Positions 15,790 to 24,205 of a stretch of DNA of 36,852 nt are shown piece by piece. The stretch lies in the NCBI GenBank assembly GCA_024691135.1, contig JAILNZ010000101.1, positions 1 through 36,852 on the forward strand. The letters are read 5' to 3'. The notes under the pieces are model-generated. The model had not been told where the DNA came from and searched no databases. It saw only the letters and a list, made by a program, of their open reading frames with translations. Within the stretch, counting starts at the first letter, position 1; each line of letters begins with the position of its first letter. Source of the stretch: Clostridiales bacterium. Its GTDB lineage: Bacteria; Bacillota; Clostridia; Saccharofermentanales; Saccharofermentanaceae. The position numbers were made by a program, and so were the translations under genes.

Positions 15790-16299
15790 TCAATTACAAT
15801 AAACTCTGCATTCCGAGCAATACCACTTACCGGTCTTGGCACTGATCGCAAGATTATCAGGTTTATGACAGGAAGGACACTTAATATCCGAAGGCAAGGA
15901 ATATGACAGAGCATACCTGTTCGTAGATACATTTCCTGATTCCTCACCCTTATTAAGTGATATAAACTTACCTGATTTTGTTGTCTTCCAAGTGTTTACG
16001 GTAAACTTAGCGTTTGCGGAATCCTTTTGGAGAGTCAGATTGAGCTTCTTTGCTCCCATATTTGTAACACCGCTTACTCCGCTTGACGAACCAGGCTTGT
16101 CTTTTCCAACCATCTTCTTTGCAACAACCTGATTTACTGATGCAACATTTGCATTACCCTGTCTGGCATATAATGCGGAATTAGCAGAATATGAAAGAGT
16201 AGACATAAATCCTTCAATGATCATAGTTGCCATTATAAGCATAATTGCCATTGACAGAACTACTTCGAGCAATGTAAAACCATTCTTATTTTTCTTCAT
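15790..16299 (-). CDS. Minor type IV prepilin with a C-terminal zinc-ribbon-like Cys cluster
   Basis: This 169-residue prepilin has leader MKKNKNG, cleavage site G/FTLLEVVLSMAI with Glu at +5, and a hydrophobic N-terminal helix. The middle resembles a short minor pilin. The C-terminus is unusual: CPSCHKPDNL at 141-150 and YCSECRVYC at 160-168 give two CxxC knuckles plus a fifth Cys (141, 144, 161, 164, 168) spaced like a zinc ribbon or rubredoxin-like site. Extracellular pilin domains rarely carry such clusters. The RBS TCGGAGGCAGTT lies before the ATG. It sits between two other small pilin genes. The metal-binding role is inference. Confidence 0.85.
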   Translation of the reverse strand: MKKNKNGFTLLEVVLSMAIMLIMATMIIEGFMSTLSYSANSALYARQGNANVASVNQVVAKKMVGKDKPGSSSGVSGVTNMGAKKLNLTLQKDSANAKFTVNTWKTTKSGKFISLNKGEESGNVSTNRYALSYSLPSDIKCPSCHKPDNLAISAKTGKWYCSECRVYCN

Positions 16300-16314
16300 A
16301 ACTGCCTCCGATTA

Positions 16315-16533
16315 TCAGAAACCATAGCTTTTGAGCTTATTATTCATATCAGCATTCTTGGTTCTCATATCAGCAACCCTGCTGTCAACAGCTGCCTTTG
16401 CGGTCTTGGTCTTATTGATATACCTCGCAATGGAATATGTCAGGGCTGAAGCCAGGATTACGATTATGAGAATTACCAAGACCATCTCGATCAAGGTAAA
16501 AGCATGTTTGTTCAATTTATTTAATCTGTGCAT
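16315..16533 (-). CDS. Very short type IV prepilin with Ala at -1
   Basis: This 72-residue prepilin starts MHRLNKLNKHA. The cleavage site reads A/FTLIEMVLVILI, so the residue before the cut is Ala rather than the usual Gly. Glu is kept at +5. The predicted mature form is 61 residues, almost all one long helix with a charged, heptad-like tail (AAVDSRVADMRTKNADMN) and no globular domain. I chose the ATG at 16533, with TCGGAGGCAC upstream; the longer frame from 16632 adds an unrelated N-terminus and begins inside the terminator. It lies after an intra-operon terminator and 15 nt before the next pilin gene. Confidence 0.8.
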   Translation of the reverse strand: MHRLNKLNKHAFTLIEMVLVILIIVILASALTYSIARYINKTKTAKAAVDSRVADMRTKNADMNNKLKSYGF

Positions 16534-16597
16534 ACGTGCCTCCGATTGTCGTATTCTATCACAAATCCCCAACTCTTTCCACAACGGACCATTTTCT

Positions 16598-16632
16598 AAA
16601 AAATGGAGGGAGAAGAAATCTCCCCCCTCCAT
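16598..16632 (-). terminator. Terminator between the major pilin and the minor pilins
   Basis: On the minus strand, an 11-bp stem with a 3-nt bulge (ATGGAGGG…TCTCC / GGAGA…CCCTCCAT type pairing) and a 5-nt loop is followed by six T. It begins 58 nt after the stop of the 66-residue pilin gene and should stop most transcripts before the minor pilins. Confidence 0.75.
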
Positions 16633-16690
16633 CTACATACACTGTACTAAGAGATATAGATCTCTACAATGTTCTCGAGTAACACTACTA

Positions 16691-16891
16691 TTAGATGTTC
16701 TTCTCGATCTCTGCAACGCCTGCTTCAACCTCATCCTTGTGAGAATTGAGAACGGACTTAGCTGTGTTAGCATACTTGATGTAAGTAGCTACACCACCGA
16801 TCATTGCAACTGCAAGGATAACGATGATAGCGATAACGAGAACCATCTCTACGAGTGTGAAACCCTTCTTGGACTTTGAAATCTTTTTCAT
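16691..16891 (-). CDS. Probable major type IV pilin, very short
   Basis: This 66-residue prepilin has leader MKKISKSKKG, the cut G/FTLVEMVLVIAI and Glu at +5. The mature form is only 56 residues: a hydrophobic helix of about 25 residues and an amphipathic charged tail (NSHKDEVEAGVAEIEKNI), with no C-terminal globular domain. A strong AGGAGG ribosome site, its own extended -10 promoter and a terminator straight after it all suggest high expression, as expected for the main subunit. Only three aromatic residues are present in the mature chain. Comparable short pilins are known in a few bacteria (for example Geobacter PilA-N). Calling it the major pilin is inferred from expression signals. Confidence 0.85.
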   Translation of the reverse strand: MKKISKSKKGFTLVEMVLVIAIIVILAVAMIGGVATYIKYANTAKSVLNSHKDEVEAGVAEIEKNI

Positions 16892-16933
16892 AAGAAATTC
16901 CTCCTAAAAATGTTTTATTGAGTTTGTAATTTG

Positions 16934-16961
16934 ATTATAACACCTATTTTTCAAATTGCAA
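16934..16961 (-). promoter_or_regulatory. Promoter for the major pilin gene
   Basis: On the minus strand TTGCAA (16956-16961) and a perfect TATAAT (16934-16939) are 16 nt apart, with TGT before the -10, an extended -10 form. The start codon is about 43 nt downstream. An imperfect inverted repeat (CAAATTGC at 16952-16959 and GCAATTTTG at 16964-16972) covers the -35 and could be an operator. Confidence 0.7.
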
Positions 16962-16980
16962 TAGCAATTTTGAACTTTTT

Positions 16981-17015
16981 TTCACATTTTATTCGTAATT
17001 ACGTCTAAATGTGAA
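16981..17015. promoter_or_regulatory. Inverted repeat TTCACATTT / AAATGTGAA upstream of the pilin promoter
   Basis: TTCACATTT (16981-16989) and its exact complement AAATGTGAA (17007-17015) are 17 nt apart, starting 20 nt upstream of the -35. The centre holds the small palindrome CGTAATTACG. There is no U-tract in the direction of the operon, so a protein-binding site is more likely than a terminator. The same 9-mer occurs before the PilX-like gene. Confidence 0.5.
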
Positions 17016-17028
17016 CCGGGACACTTTT

Positions 17029-18093
17029 TTAGTCTCCGTTTGCCGGCTGATTATCTTCTTCACCAGCGTTAGCAGGATTCAATCCCGTGCCGTCAGCGAA
17101 CTCAAATTCGAACTGATAAGGGATCTTCTCGAACGGATCTTCATAAAGTGTGCCGTACTGCTTGTAGATCAATACCATCATAGCATTTGAGAAATATGAA
17201 CAGTATGGTCTGTTGGAGAACTCTTCGATTCCGTCACCGGCGATCTGATACATATAGAAAGAGTTCTTCTCGTTGAAGTTGAAGAGCGGAACACCGATCA
17301 TACCGCCGGAACAATCAACATTCTCATCGCCGTCCCATTCGATCTTGACCTGCTCTTTTTCCTTAACAGCAAGTATTCTGCTGGATCCGAGATCAGTACC
17401 ATAGCAGTCGATCTCTGCCCTGAGATATAAGAAACCAGTTGTTGAATCTTCAACAGTTACACTATGTACTTTAATACAATTCTTATAAGTATCATTATTT
17501 GCGATCGTCTTAAGGCCGTCTATGAACTGTGTATAACCCGTGATCTGATAATATGCAGGATCACCCATATGAGCAACGGCATCTGTGATAAGATCCTTTT
17601 CGAGCTCAGTACCGCCGGTATACCAGGCAGGTTTCTTGTTGAATTCAGGAATCGTGAATCCGTCTGTAGTTGCATATTCTACATAAACTCTCTTTAAGAC
17701 AAGCTTCTCTGCTGCCATTGATCCGTCAGGAAGATATATATCGCTTGTAGGGATATCTTCTACCTTGATCTCGGAAAGGTACGGACAATTGCTGCTCTCA
17801 AATACTCTCATTACATAGTCTGCAACAACATCGCCGTCAATATGAGCGAACAAAGATCCTTCTTTTGCCTTGATATCTTTTTCCAATTTCGAGATGTTGT
17901 CCTTTGTGCTCTCATTGGAAGCCTTAAGAGCATCGAGATACTCCAAGCGTGACTTTCTGTTATCGAGTTCCGCATTAGCCGAATCGATCGCCTTACCCAA
18001 AGGTCTGAGTACTGCTACATATACAATACCTACTATGAGCAAAAGGATGACAACATATATCAATACCTTTTCTCTTGTTGATAAATTATTCAT
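17029..18093 (-). CDS. PilO-like T4P inner-membrane alignment protein
   Basis: This 354-residue protein has a short cytoplasmic N-terminus, one membrane helix (about 8-28), then a coiled coil (about 32-78, ANAELDNRKSRLEYLDALK onward) and a large extracytoplasmic domain of about 270 residues. This is the architecture of PilO, which with PilM and PilN aligns the pilus motor. It follows pilN-like by 3 nt. It is longer than proteobacterial PilO (about 200 residues), and no PilP or secretin follows, as expected in a monoderm. Sequence identity is weak, so the name rests on topology and gene order. The tail is rich in Asn, Glu and Gly. Confidence 0.75.
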   Translation of the reverse strand: MNNLSTREKVLIYVVILLLIVGIVYVAVLRPLGKAIDSANAELDNRKSRLEYLDALKASNESTKDNISKLEKDIKAKEGSLFAHIDGDVVADYVMRVFESSNCPYLSEIKVEDIPTSDIYLPDGSMAAEKLVLKRVYVEYATTDGFTIPEFNKKPAWYTGGTELEKDLITDAVAHMGDPAYYQITGYTQFIDGLKTIANNDTYKNCIKVHSVTVEDSTTGFLYLRAEIDCYGTDLGSSRILAVKEKEQVKIEWDGDENVDCSGGMIGVPLFNFNEKNSFYMYQIAGDGIEEFSNRPYCSYFSNAMMVLIYKQYGTLYEDPFEKIPYQFEFEFADGTGLNPANAGEEDNQPANGD

Positions 18094-18096
18094 ATA

Positions 18097-19002
18097 TTAT
18101 GCCTCCTCCTCTGTTGTTGTAGCTTGTGGCGTATACTGCAGTATGATCTCAGCATCGGCAGTAACATGCATTGCAAACTTATCCGCACTTATTACACTCT
18201 GCAGATCCTCATCACTTATAGCAATTCCGTTAATGGATATTGAAGTCAGGTCGTATTTCTGACCGGAAATCTCGATCTGGGCAACGTGGTCTTTCTCGTA
18301 CGGAGCACCGGAGTCGTACATCTGTGAATCATCAAGTGAAAGGATGCTTCCGTCTGCTGCTACAGACATGATAGAAACGCAATACTGTGCATCGAGATTA
18401 GCCGTGATCTCGAATTCATACTTTGCATTGATAAAATTCAATGCCATATCGTTCTCATCCATATCCTCGGAAGGATCCCATCTCTTCTCGGCAACGTTAA
18501 CGTTCGTGAAGAAATTATATCCGTTCAGCATGTGAGCGACCTGGGTCATTGCATAATATGTATGAGCTTCACCCGTTATCTTAAGGGTTCCTTTATCGAT
18601 ACTGTAACCCGTAAGTACAGTACTTGACGGAATGTGATTGTTGATCTCATCGATGATCTGGAACTTAACGCCTGTTTCCTTATCTGCTTCAGCTCTGATA
18701 GCCGAAATTATGTAAGCATATCTGTTATTGGTTTCAGCCTTCTTGGCAAGTTCCTCTGCCTCAACCTGAAGATTTGCATAATCTGCGCTCTGGAAGAGCT
18801 GATCATAATATTTTACTTCAGTCTTGATTACACCCCATCTGATGAACTGTACTATCGCAAGAGTAACCAGCAAAGCAGCTACAACAATGCCTCCTATGAT
18901 CATATAACCCATTATTCGGGCTACTGCTTGTGAAGAAGCCGCAAACTCCGAGAAGAAGTTCATGTCCTTCTTAGCAAATTCCTTTTTGCCTATACTAGCC
19001 AT
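18097..19002 (-). CDS. PilN-like T4P inner-membrane alignment protein
   Basis: This 301-residue protein has a cytoplasmic N-terminal tail of about 30 residues (KKEFAKKDMNFFSEF), one membrane helix (about 31-53), a helical segment (about 60-100) and a ferredoxin-like region with IPSSTVLTGYSIDKGTLKITG, a pattern typical of the PilN/GspL periplasmic fold. The C-terminal third is extra and ends in an acidic TTTEEEA. Gene order pilM-pilN-pilO supports the call. PilN docks PilM at the membrane through its N-terminal tail; the usual NLLPWR-type motif is not evident here, so the interface may differ. Confidence 0.75.
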   Translation of the reverse strand: MASIGKKEFAKKDMNFFSEFAASSQAVARIMGYMIIGGIVVAALLVTLAIVQFIRWGVIKTEVKYYDQLFQSADYANLQVEAEELAKKAETNNRYAYIISAIRAEADKETGVKFQIIDEINNHIPSSTVLTGYSIDKGTLKITGEAHTYYAMTQVAHMLNGYNFFTNVNVAEKRWDPSEDMDENDMALNFINAKYEFEITANLDAQYCVSIMSVAADGSILSLDDSQMYDSGAPYEKDHVAQIEISGQKYDLTSISINGIAISDEDLQSVISADKFAMHVTADAEIILQYTPQATTTEEEA

Positions 19003-19015
19003 TTTTTACCTCCTC

Positions 19016-20131
19016 TTATTCACGGATCAAAGCGCCGCAGCAGTTAACGAACTCGGAAATAATAAAGTTCTTAGGTCCTGTTACAGTACTTAATGTGTGC
19101 AAAACTTCTACCTGAGTGCCGAGCTGACGTGAAAGCTCTTTGTCGATCTTCTTGTATCCGGATCCCGAACCATAGAGGAAACATGTGCTGATACTGTCAA
19201 CATGGAACTTGGAGATAGAGAACTGAGCTGTTCTGGAAACTGCATCCGTCAAGCTCTTGAAATATGCATTAACGGCACTCTGGAGTGAAGGCTCGTCAGC
19301 AAGAGACTCGTGCCAGACATCAATATCCTCAACAGGAACTGTCATATCGGCATCACTCTTTGTGATGTTAAGTCTTCTAGCAAGAGAGGACTGCTTCTCT
19401 CCGCCGCCCTGCATCTTCTTAACGGTCTCAGCAACCTGACGGATATTTCCGTGACCAAACTGAAGTCTTCTCGAAAGAACCGGGAACCCCTTATCAAGAA
19501 CCGTGATCGTAGTTGTCTTACCGGAAAGCTCGATCAGAAGAAGAGTCGAATTGGAAACATTAACGTTACCGTTGATCATTCCGCCGTTAAAGAGCTTCCT
19601 TATGGCATTAGGATTAACATCCAATGCATAAGGTGTAAGATCAGTATTCTTAAGAAGCTCTTTATAATCATTTGCTACATCGATCGGGATAGCAGTAGCT
19701 CTAACCTTGAGTTTCTCTGCCTTTGTCTCCTCGTCCAATGTCTTGCCGTATACGATGTATTCTACGATCATATCTCTGTTGGAGCTCTGACCTAAGATCT
19801 CGTACTTAACCATATCCTTGAGCTGTTCAGGTCTTACTGAAGGGAGCTCAAGATCACGTGTATGCATGAAACCGCCCTCGATCGTGAGGATGGTGCTCTT
19901 TACATTGATATCAAGCTTAGCCAATGCATGCTTGAGAGCCATAACAACACCGAAAGAATCGGAAATCGCACCATCGTTGATCGTTTCTGAATCCAGCGGG
20001 ATGATACCTGCCTTATCAATGTTTACTACACCGGTCTTGTAATTATAGCTGCCGACTGCCACTTTGAGGTTGGAGCTCGATGCATCTATAACCAATTGCT
20101 GTGCACTTTTGCCAAATCCTGGAAAACCCAT
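19016..20131 (-). CDS. pilM: PilM-like actin-fold T4P assembly ATPase
   Basis: This 371-residue cytoplasmic protein has the actin/FtsA-like fold. The N-terminal phosphate loop region is LVIDASSSNLKVAVGSY, with MKHALAKLDINVKSTILTIE next. Regions matching PilM are LPSVRPEQLKDMVKYEILGQ (the membrane-proximal element) and the second phosphate segment LLIELSGKTTTITVLDKG. PilM binds the PilN tail and links the motor ATPases to the inner-membrane complex. It follows pilC by 24 nt, with AAAGGAGAA before the ATG. The call is well supported by motif and gene order. Confidence 0.88.
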   Translation of the reverse strand: MGFPGFGKSAQQLVIDASSSNLKVAVGSYNYKTGVVNIDKAGIIPLDSETINDGAISDSFGVVMALKHALAKLDINVKSTILTIEGGFMHTRDLELPSVRPEQLKDMVKYEILGQSSNRDMIVEYIVYGKTLDEETKAEKLKVRATAIPIDVANDYKELLKNTDLTPYALDVNPNAIRKLFNGGMINGNVNVSNSTLLLIELSGKTTTITVLDKGFPVLSRRLQFGHGNIRQVAETVKKMQGGGEKQSSLARRLNITKSDADMTVPVEDIDVWHESLADEPSLQSAVNAYFKSLTDAVSRTAQFSISKFHVDSISTCFLYGSGSGYKKIDKELSRQLGTQVEVLHTLSTVTGPKNFIISEFVNCCGALIRE

Positions 20132-20155
20132 TATTTTTTCTCCTTTCGGTTACTG

Positions 20156-21367
20156 TTAGATATTAATGAACGATGCCATCTTGAAGATCGGCAGACCACA
20201 GGCAGCAACTACGAGACCAACTACTATAGCCATGATGATGATCATACAAGGCTCAAGAGCAGCGGTAAGCTTTGCTGTCGCCGAATCCGCTTCATCCTCA
20301 AAGAAGTCAGCGGCTTTATCCAAAATCGAATCAAGAGTACCGGACTCTTCACCGATAGCAACCATTGCATAGATCATAGGCGGGAACTCCTTGATAGGTC
20401 TTATAGCCTTTGAAAGGTTCATACCTTTACGGATGTCGATACGAGCATCGTACAAGCGCTTCTCAAGGATCTTGTTATCCAATGTCGCCGATGTGATCTC
20501 AATAGCCTGAAGAACACTGATACCGCTTCGGAGAAGCGTAGCCATTGTTCTTGTAAATCTTGCGGCTGCCGTCATCTTGGTGGATTTACCGACGATCGGG
20601 AACTTGAGCATCAACTTAGCCCAAGTCAACGAACCTGATTCGGATTTTTTCCATACCTTGAAGCTGACAACAATTGCAGCCACAACTAAAATATAGATGT
20701 ACCAGAACTTAACGAGGGACTGGCTGAATGCCATGACACCCTTTGTAAGAGCAGGAAGTTCTCCTCCGAGCTCATTGATCGTATCTGAAAGTCTAGGAAC
20801 AACAAAGACCATGAGACCGACTGTAACAACTGCCGTAACGAATGCGAGGATCTTCGGGTAAACCAACGCGGAAGAAACCTTATTCTTGAGCTTAGCTTCC
20901 TTCTGGAAGTGATCTGCAAGCCTGAGCATAACCTCATCGAGCTTACCTGATTCTTCACCTGCAGAGACCATGGTAACCATGATACTCGGCAAAGCCGCGC
21001 TCTGTTCCTTAAATGCTTCCGACAAAGTCTTACCTGACTGGATAGACTCATAAATAGCACCTACGACGTTCTTGGCTTTTTTACTCTCAACCTGCTGATA
21101 GAGCATATCCAAAGCACGGATGATCGTAATACCGGCAGACAGCAATGAAGCAAGCTGTCTGGAGATGATAACGAGATCCTTCGTCTTGAGCTTCGGGCTT
21201 GAGATATCAGCGGTCAAGATACTTGCGCCAGTGTCAGCCTTGATTGAAGCAATGTATTTGCCGTCAGCCTTAAGAAGCCTTGAAGCATCATTGACGTTGT
21301 TAGCCTCAATGACACCCGAAGACTGTTTGCCTTTGGCATCAACTACTTCGTATCTGAATTTTGGCAT
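20156..21367 (-). CDS. pilC: PilC/GspF-family T4P inner-membrane platform protein
   Basis: This 403-residue protein consists of two GspF domains, each with a helical bundle and membrane helices near 168-190, 218-236 and 372-394. Its N-terminus carries the short beta element FRYEVVDAKGKQSSGVIEA. Hallmarks are LASLLSAGITIIRALDML and FTRTMATLLRSGISVLQAIE, each followed by SGKTLSEAFKE- or GMNLSKAIRP-type sequences, and MVSAGEESGKLDEVM repeated as MVAIGEESGTLDSIL. PilC couples the PilB and PilT motors to pilin addition and removal. Length and motifs are normal for the family. Confidence 0.95.
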   Translation of the reverse strand: MPKFRYEVVDAKGKQSSGVIEANNVNDASRLLKADGKYIASIKADTGASILTADISSPKLKTKDLVIISRQLASLLSAGITIIRALDMLYQQVESKKAKNVVGAIYESIQSGKTLSEAFKEQSAALPSIMVTMVSAGEESGKLDEVMLRLADHFQKEAKLKNKVSSALVYPKILAFVTAVVTVGLMVFVVPRLSDTINELGGELPALTKGVMAFSQSLVKFWYIYILVVAAIVVSFKVWKKSESGSLTWAKLMLKFPIVGKSTKMTAAARFTRTMATLLRSGISVLQAIEITSATLDNKILEKRLYDARIDIRKGMNLSKAIRPIKEFPPMIYAMVAIGEESGTLDSILDKAADFFEDEADSATAKLTAALEPCMIIIMAIVVGLVVAACGLPIFKMASFINI

Positions 21368-21391
21368 ACTATATAACCTCCTGAACAGTTC

Positions 21392-22519
21392 TTATGCGAA
21401 ATCCAAATCGCCGAACAGAGGCGATGTGCCTGCGATAGAATTGGAACCGCCGGCGTTGGATAAATACCTCTTCAAGTCATCCGGATATCTGCATCTGTTA
21501 AATGCAGTCTCTCTCGAGATAACATTACGCTTGCAGAGCTCTGCCAGATAGAAATCCAAAGGACACATACCATCCTTAAGGCTGGTAGCGATCGAACTGT
21601 CGATCTGGTATGTCTTACCCTCACGGATAAGGTTACGGATAGCATCGTTAGCGATCATGATCTCGAAAGCCGCAACACGTCCGCCGCCGATCCTCTGAAC
21701 GAGAGTCTGGGAAATAACTGCGATAAGGTTACCGCCGAGCTGTACTCTAACCTGATCCTGCTGATGAGGAGGGAATACGTCGATAATACGGTTAACCGTA
21801 TCAGCTGCACCGGAAGTATGAAGTGTGGACATAACCAGGTGACCCGTCTCAGAAGCTGTGATAGCGGTACTGATAGTATCAAGGTCACGCATCTCACCTA
21901 CGAGGATAACATCAGGGTCCTCACGGAGAGCTGCTCTGAGTGCATTGGCGAATGACAATGTATCTTCGTGAACTTCTCTCTGATTGATCATGGCCTCACC
22001 GTGCATATGGAGATACTCGATAGGTTCCTCAAGAGTAAGGATGTGGCACTTTCTGCAAGTATTGATGTGTCCGATCATCGCAGCAAGTGTCGTGGACTTA
22101 CCTGAACCCGTAGGACCTGTAACAAGGATAAGTCCCCTCGGCTTCAAAGCCAGATCCTTGAACAGATTAGGCAGACCCAACTTCTCACATGTAGGGATCT
22201 CGTTGGTAATGGTTCTTGCAGCAAGTGCATATGAACCTCTCTGCTTAAAAATGTTGCATCTGAATCTGCTGTAATCCTTAACGACGTACGAGAAGTCGAT
22301 CTCACCTCTCTCATTAAGGTATTGCTGTCTTGATTTGTCGATCATTGACTTACAAAGATATTCTGTATCCGCCTGAGTCAAGATCTGATTGCTCATAGGG
22401 ATCAAGTCGCCGTTAACACGGATCATCGGAGGAAGACCGACGGTAATGTGCGTATCGGACGCTTGTCGTCTGACAGCTTCTGTAAGGATCGCTTCAATCG
22501 TTAATGTAAAACCTTCCAC
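21392..22519 (-). CDS. pilT: PilT twitching-motility retraction ATPase
   Basis: This 375-residue hexameric secretion ATPase drives pilus retraction. The N-terminal PAS-like region is followed by Walker A GPTGSGKSTTL, the Asp box TLEEPIEYLH, Walker B ILVGEMRDLDT and the His box GHLVMSTLHTSGAADTVNRI. The C-terminal AIRNLIREGKT is the PilT-specific AIRNLI element. The start is GTG at 22519, preceded by AGGAGGTATATT. It follows pilB by 12 nt. The presence of pilT implies retractile pili and possibly twitching or DNA uptake. Confidence 0.95.
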   Translation of the reverse strand: MEGFTLTIEAILTEAVRRQASDTHITVGLPPMIRVNGDLIPMSNQILTQADTEYLCKSMIDKSRQQYLNERGEIDFSYVVKDYSRFRCNIFKQRGSYALAARTITNEIPTCEKLGLPNLFKDLALKPRGLILVTGPTGSGKSTTLAAMIGHINTCRKCHILTLEEPIEYLHMHGEAMINQREVHEDTLSFANALRAALREDPDVILVGEMRDLDTISTAITASETGHLVMSTLHTSGAADTVNRIIDVFPPHQQDQVRVQLGGNLIAVISQTLVQRIGGGRVAAFEIMIANDAIRNLIREGKTYQIDSSIATSLKDGMCPLDFYLAELCKRNVISRETAFNRCRYPDDLKRYLSNAGGSNSIAGTSPLFGDLDFA

Positions 22520-22531
22520 AATATACCTCCT

Positions 22532-24205
22532 TTAGTTTTCATCAATGGAATAAGCTACTCTATTCATCTCATCGATCGTTGTAATACCCTCTACAACAAG
22601 TGCTGCCGCAGAATCTGCAAGCATCTGCGTACCCTCGCTGACTGCGAGCTTACGCATCTCTTCCTCACTTGCTCTCTTCTCGATAAGACTCTTCATGGCT
22701 GACGTCATGACAACGATCTCGTGAATAGCAATACGACCCTTGTATCCCGAGCCGTTACAATCCTGACATCCCTCGCCCTTGTAGAGCTTCTGGCCTTCTT
22801 CGATATGAACTTTCTGACGCTCATAGTCAGTAGGCTCATAAGCTACACGGCAACCATTGCATATACGACGAACAAGACGCTGTGATACAACACCTACCAA
22901 TGCCGAACAAACCATGTAAGGTTCAAGTCCCATATCGATCAAACGGTTGATGGACGATACGGCATCGTTGGTGTGGATTGTACTGAAAACCAAGTGACCG
23001 GTGATAGCAGCTCGCATAGCGATCTCGGCAGTCTCACCGTCACGAATCTCTCCGACGAGGATAATATCAGGGTCCTGACGGAGAATAGAACGAAGACCGC
23101 TCGCAAAGGTCATACCTGCTTTTGCATTGACCTGAACCTGGTTAAGTCCAGGGATCTTGATCTCGACAGGGTCTTCAACTGTAATGATATTTGTATCAGG
23201 CTTATTCTTCTCAGAGAGAAGTGTATAAAGGGTTGTTGTCTTACCGGAACCGGTAGGACCTGAGATAAGGCAGATTCCCTGAGGAACTCTGATGATCTTA
23301 TCTATAAGTGCATTGTTATGATCACTTATACCGAGGTACTTACGGTTAAGGTTTCCGTCATTCTTTGCAAGGATACGGATAACGGTCTTTTCTCCGTAGA
23401 TAGTAGGAAGTACGGACACACGCATGTCGACTTCCTCGCCGTTGATGATAGTCTGGATACGGCCGTCCTGCGGGATCCTCTTCTCTGCGATATTCATTCC
23501 GCTAAGGATCTTGATTCTTGTAGTAATAGCATCTCTGGCATTTACAGGGTTACTCATGATCTCCTGCATGACACCGTCGATACGGATACGGACACGCACA
23601 CGGTCTTCCATAGGCTCGATGTGAATATCTGAAGATCCTGCTCTGATAGCATAATCGATCATTGAGTTAACGAGCTTAACAACAGGAGCACTGTTGACCT
23701 GCTCACTGACTTCTGCATCGAGACCTGCGATCAAGTCCTCATCGAAGTCTTCGTTAAGTTCCTGAGCTGCCTTCTCGGCACTCTCTTTACCGTAGTTAAC
23801 GCTTATGCATGTCTCGATAGCAGTCTTGGTAGCAAGCATGAGGGATATCTCTCTGCCTGTTATGAACTGGAGATCATCCTGAACAAGAACGTTAAGAGGG
23901 TCATCTATCGCAACTACGAGCTTCTCATCGTCAAAGCCGATAGGAACGATCGTGTTGTCCTTACAGTATTTCTCAGATACGAGAGCGGTAGCCTTAGGGT
24001 CTACCTCTACGTTATTAAGGTCTATGATAGGATAATTATACTGGCTTGATACTGCACGGAGGATATCGAACTCCGACATAAGTCCCATCTCTATGATTAC
24101 TTCACCAAGGCGTTTACCTGACTGTTTCTGAACACTCAAAGCCTCAGAAAGATCTGTAGCAGAGATAAAACCGCTGTCAATAAGGATATCACCTAATCGC
24201 TTCAT
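22532..24205 (-). CDS. pilB: PilB/GspE T4P extension ATPase
   Basis: This 557-residue extension motor has an N-terminal MshEN-type region (residues about 1-150, with LGDILIDSGFISATDL and RLGEVIIEMGLM). A helical linker leads to the ATPase core, with Walker A GPTGSGKTTTLYTLL, TVEDPVEIKIPG, Walker B ILVGEIRDGETAE and GHLVFSTIHTNDAVSS. A tetracysteine zinc motif follows (ICNGCRVAYEP and GCQDCNGSGYKG). The MshEN repeat suggests cyclic-di-GMP binding, as known for other MshEN ATPases. It is the first gene of the operon, with GGAGGG before the ATG, and an inverted repeat overlaps the leader. Confidence 0.95.
   Translation of the reverse strand: MKRLGDILIDSGFISATDLSEALSVQKQSGKRLGEVIIEMGLMSEFDILRAVSSQYNYPIIDLNNVEVDPKATALVSEKYCKDNTIVPIGFDDEKLVVAIDDPLNVLVQDDLQFITGREISLMLATKTAIETCISVNYGKESAEKAAQELNEDFDEDLIAGLDAEVSEQVNSAPVVKLVNSMIDYAIRAGSSDIHIEPMEDRVRVRIRIDGVMQEIMSNPVNARDAITTRIKILSGMNIAEKRIPQDGRIQTIINGEEVDMRVSVLPTIYGEKTVIRILAKNDGNLNRKYLGISDHNNALIDKIIRVPQGICLISGPTGSGKTTTLYTLLSEKNKPDTNIITVEDPVEIKIPGLNQVQVNAKAGMTFASGLRSILRQDPDIILVGEIRDGETAEIAMRAAITGHLVFSTIHTNDAVSSINRLIDMGLEPYMVCSALVGVVSQRLVRRICNGCRVAYEPTDYERQKVHIEEGQKLYKGEGCQDCNGSGYKGRIAIHEIVVMTSAMKSLIEKRASEEEMRKLAVSEGTQMLADSAAALVVEGITTIDEMNRVAYSIDEN

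Noticed and set aside
16331-16879. Plus-strand frame spanning pilin genes and the terminator
   Set aside because: It is antisense to two clear prepilin genes and crosses a strong terminator hairpin; no motif supports it.
16691-16891. Short pilin as an electrically conductive e-pilin
   Set aside because: Size fits, but the mature chain has only 3 aromatic residues in 56, fewer than conductive pilins usually show.
16981-17015. Inverted repeat as a transcription terminator after pilO
   Set aside because: In the operon's direction the stem is followed by A, not T, so no U-tract would form.
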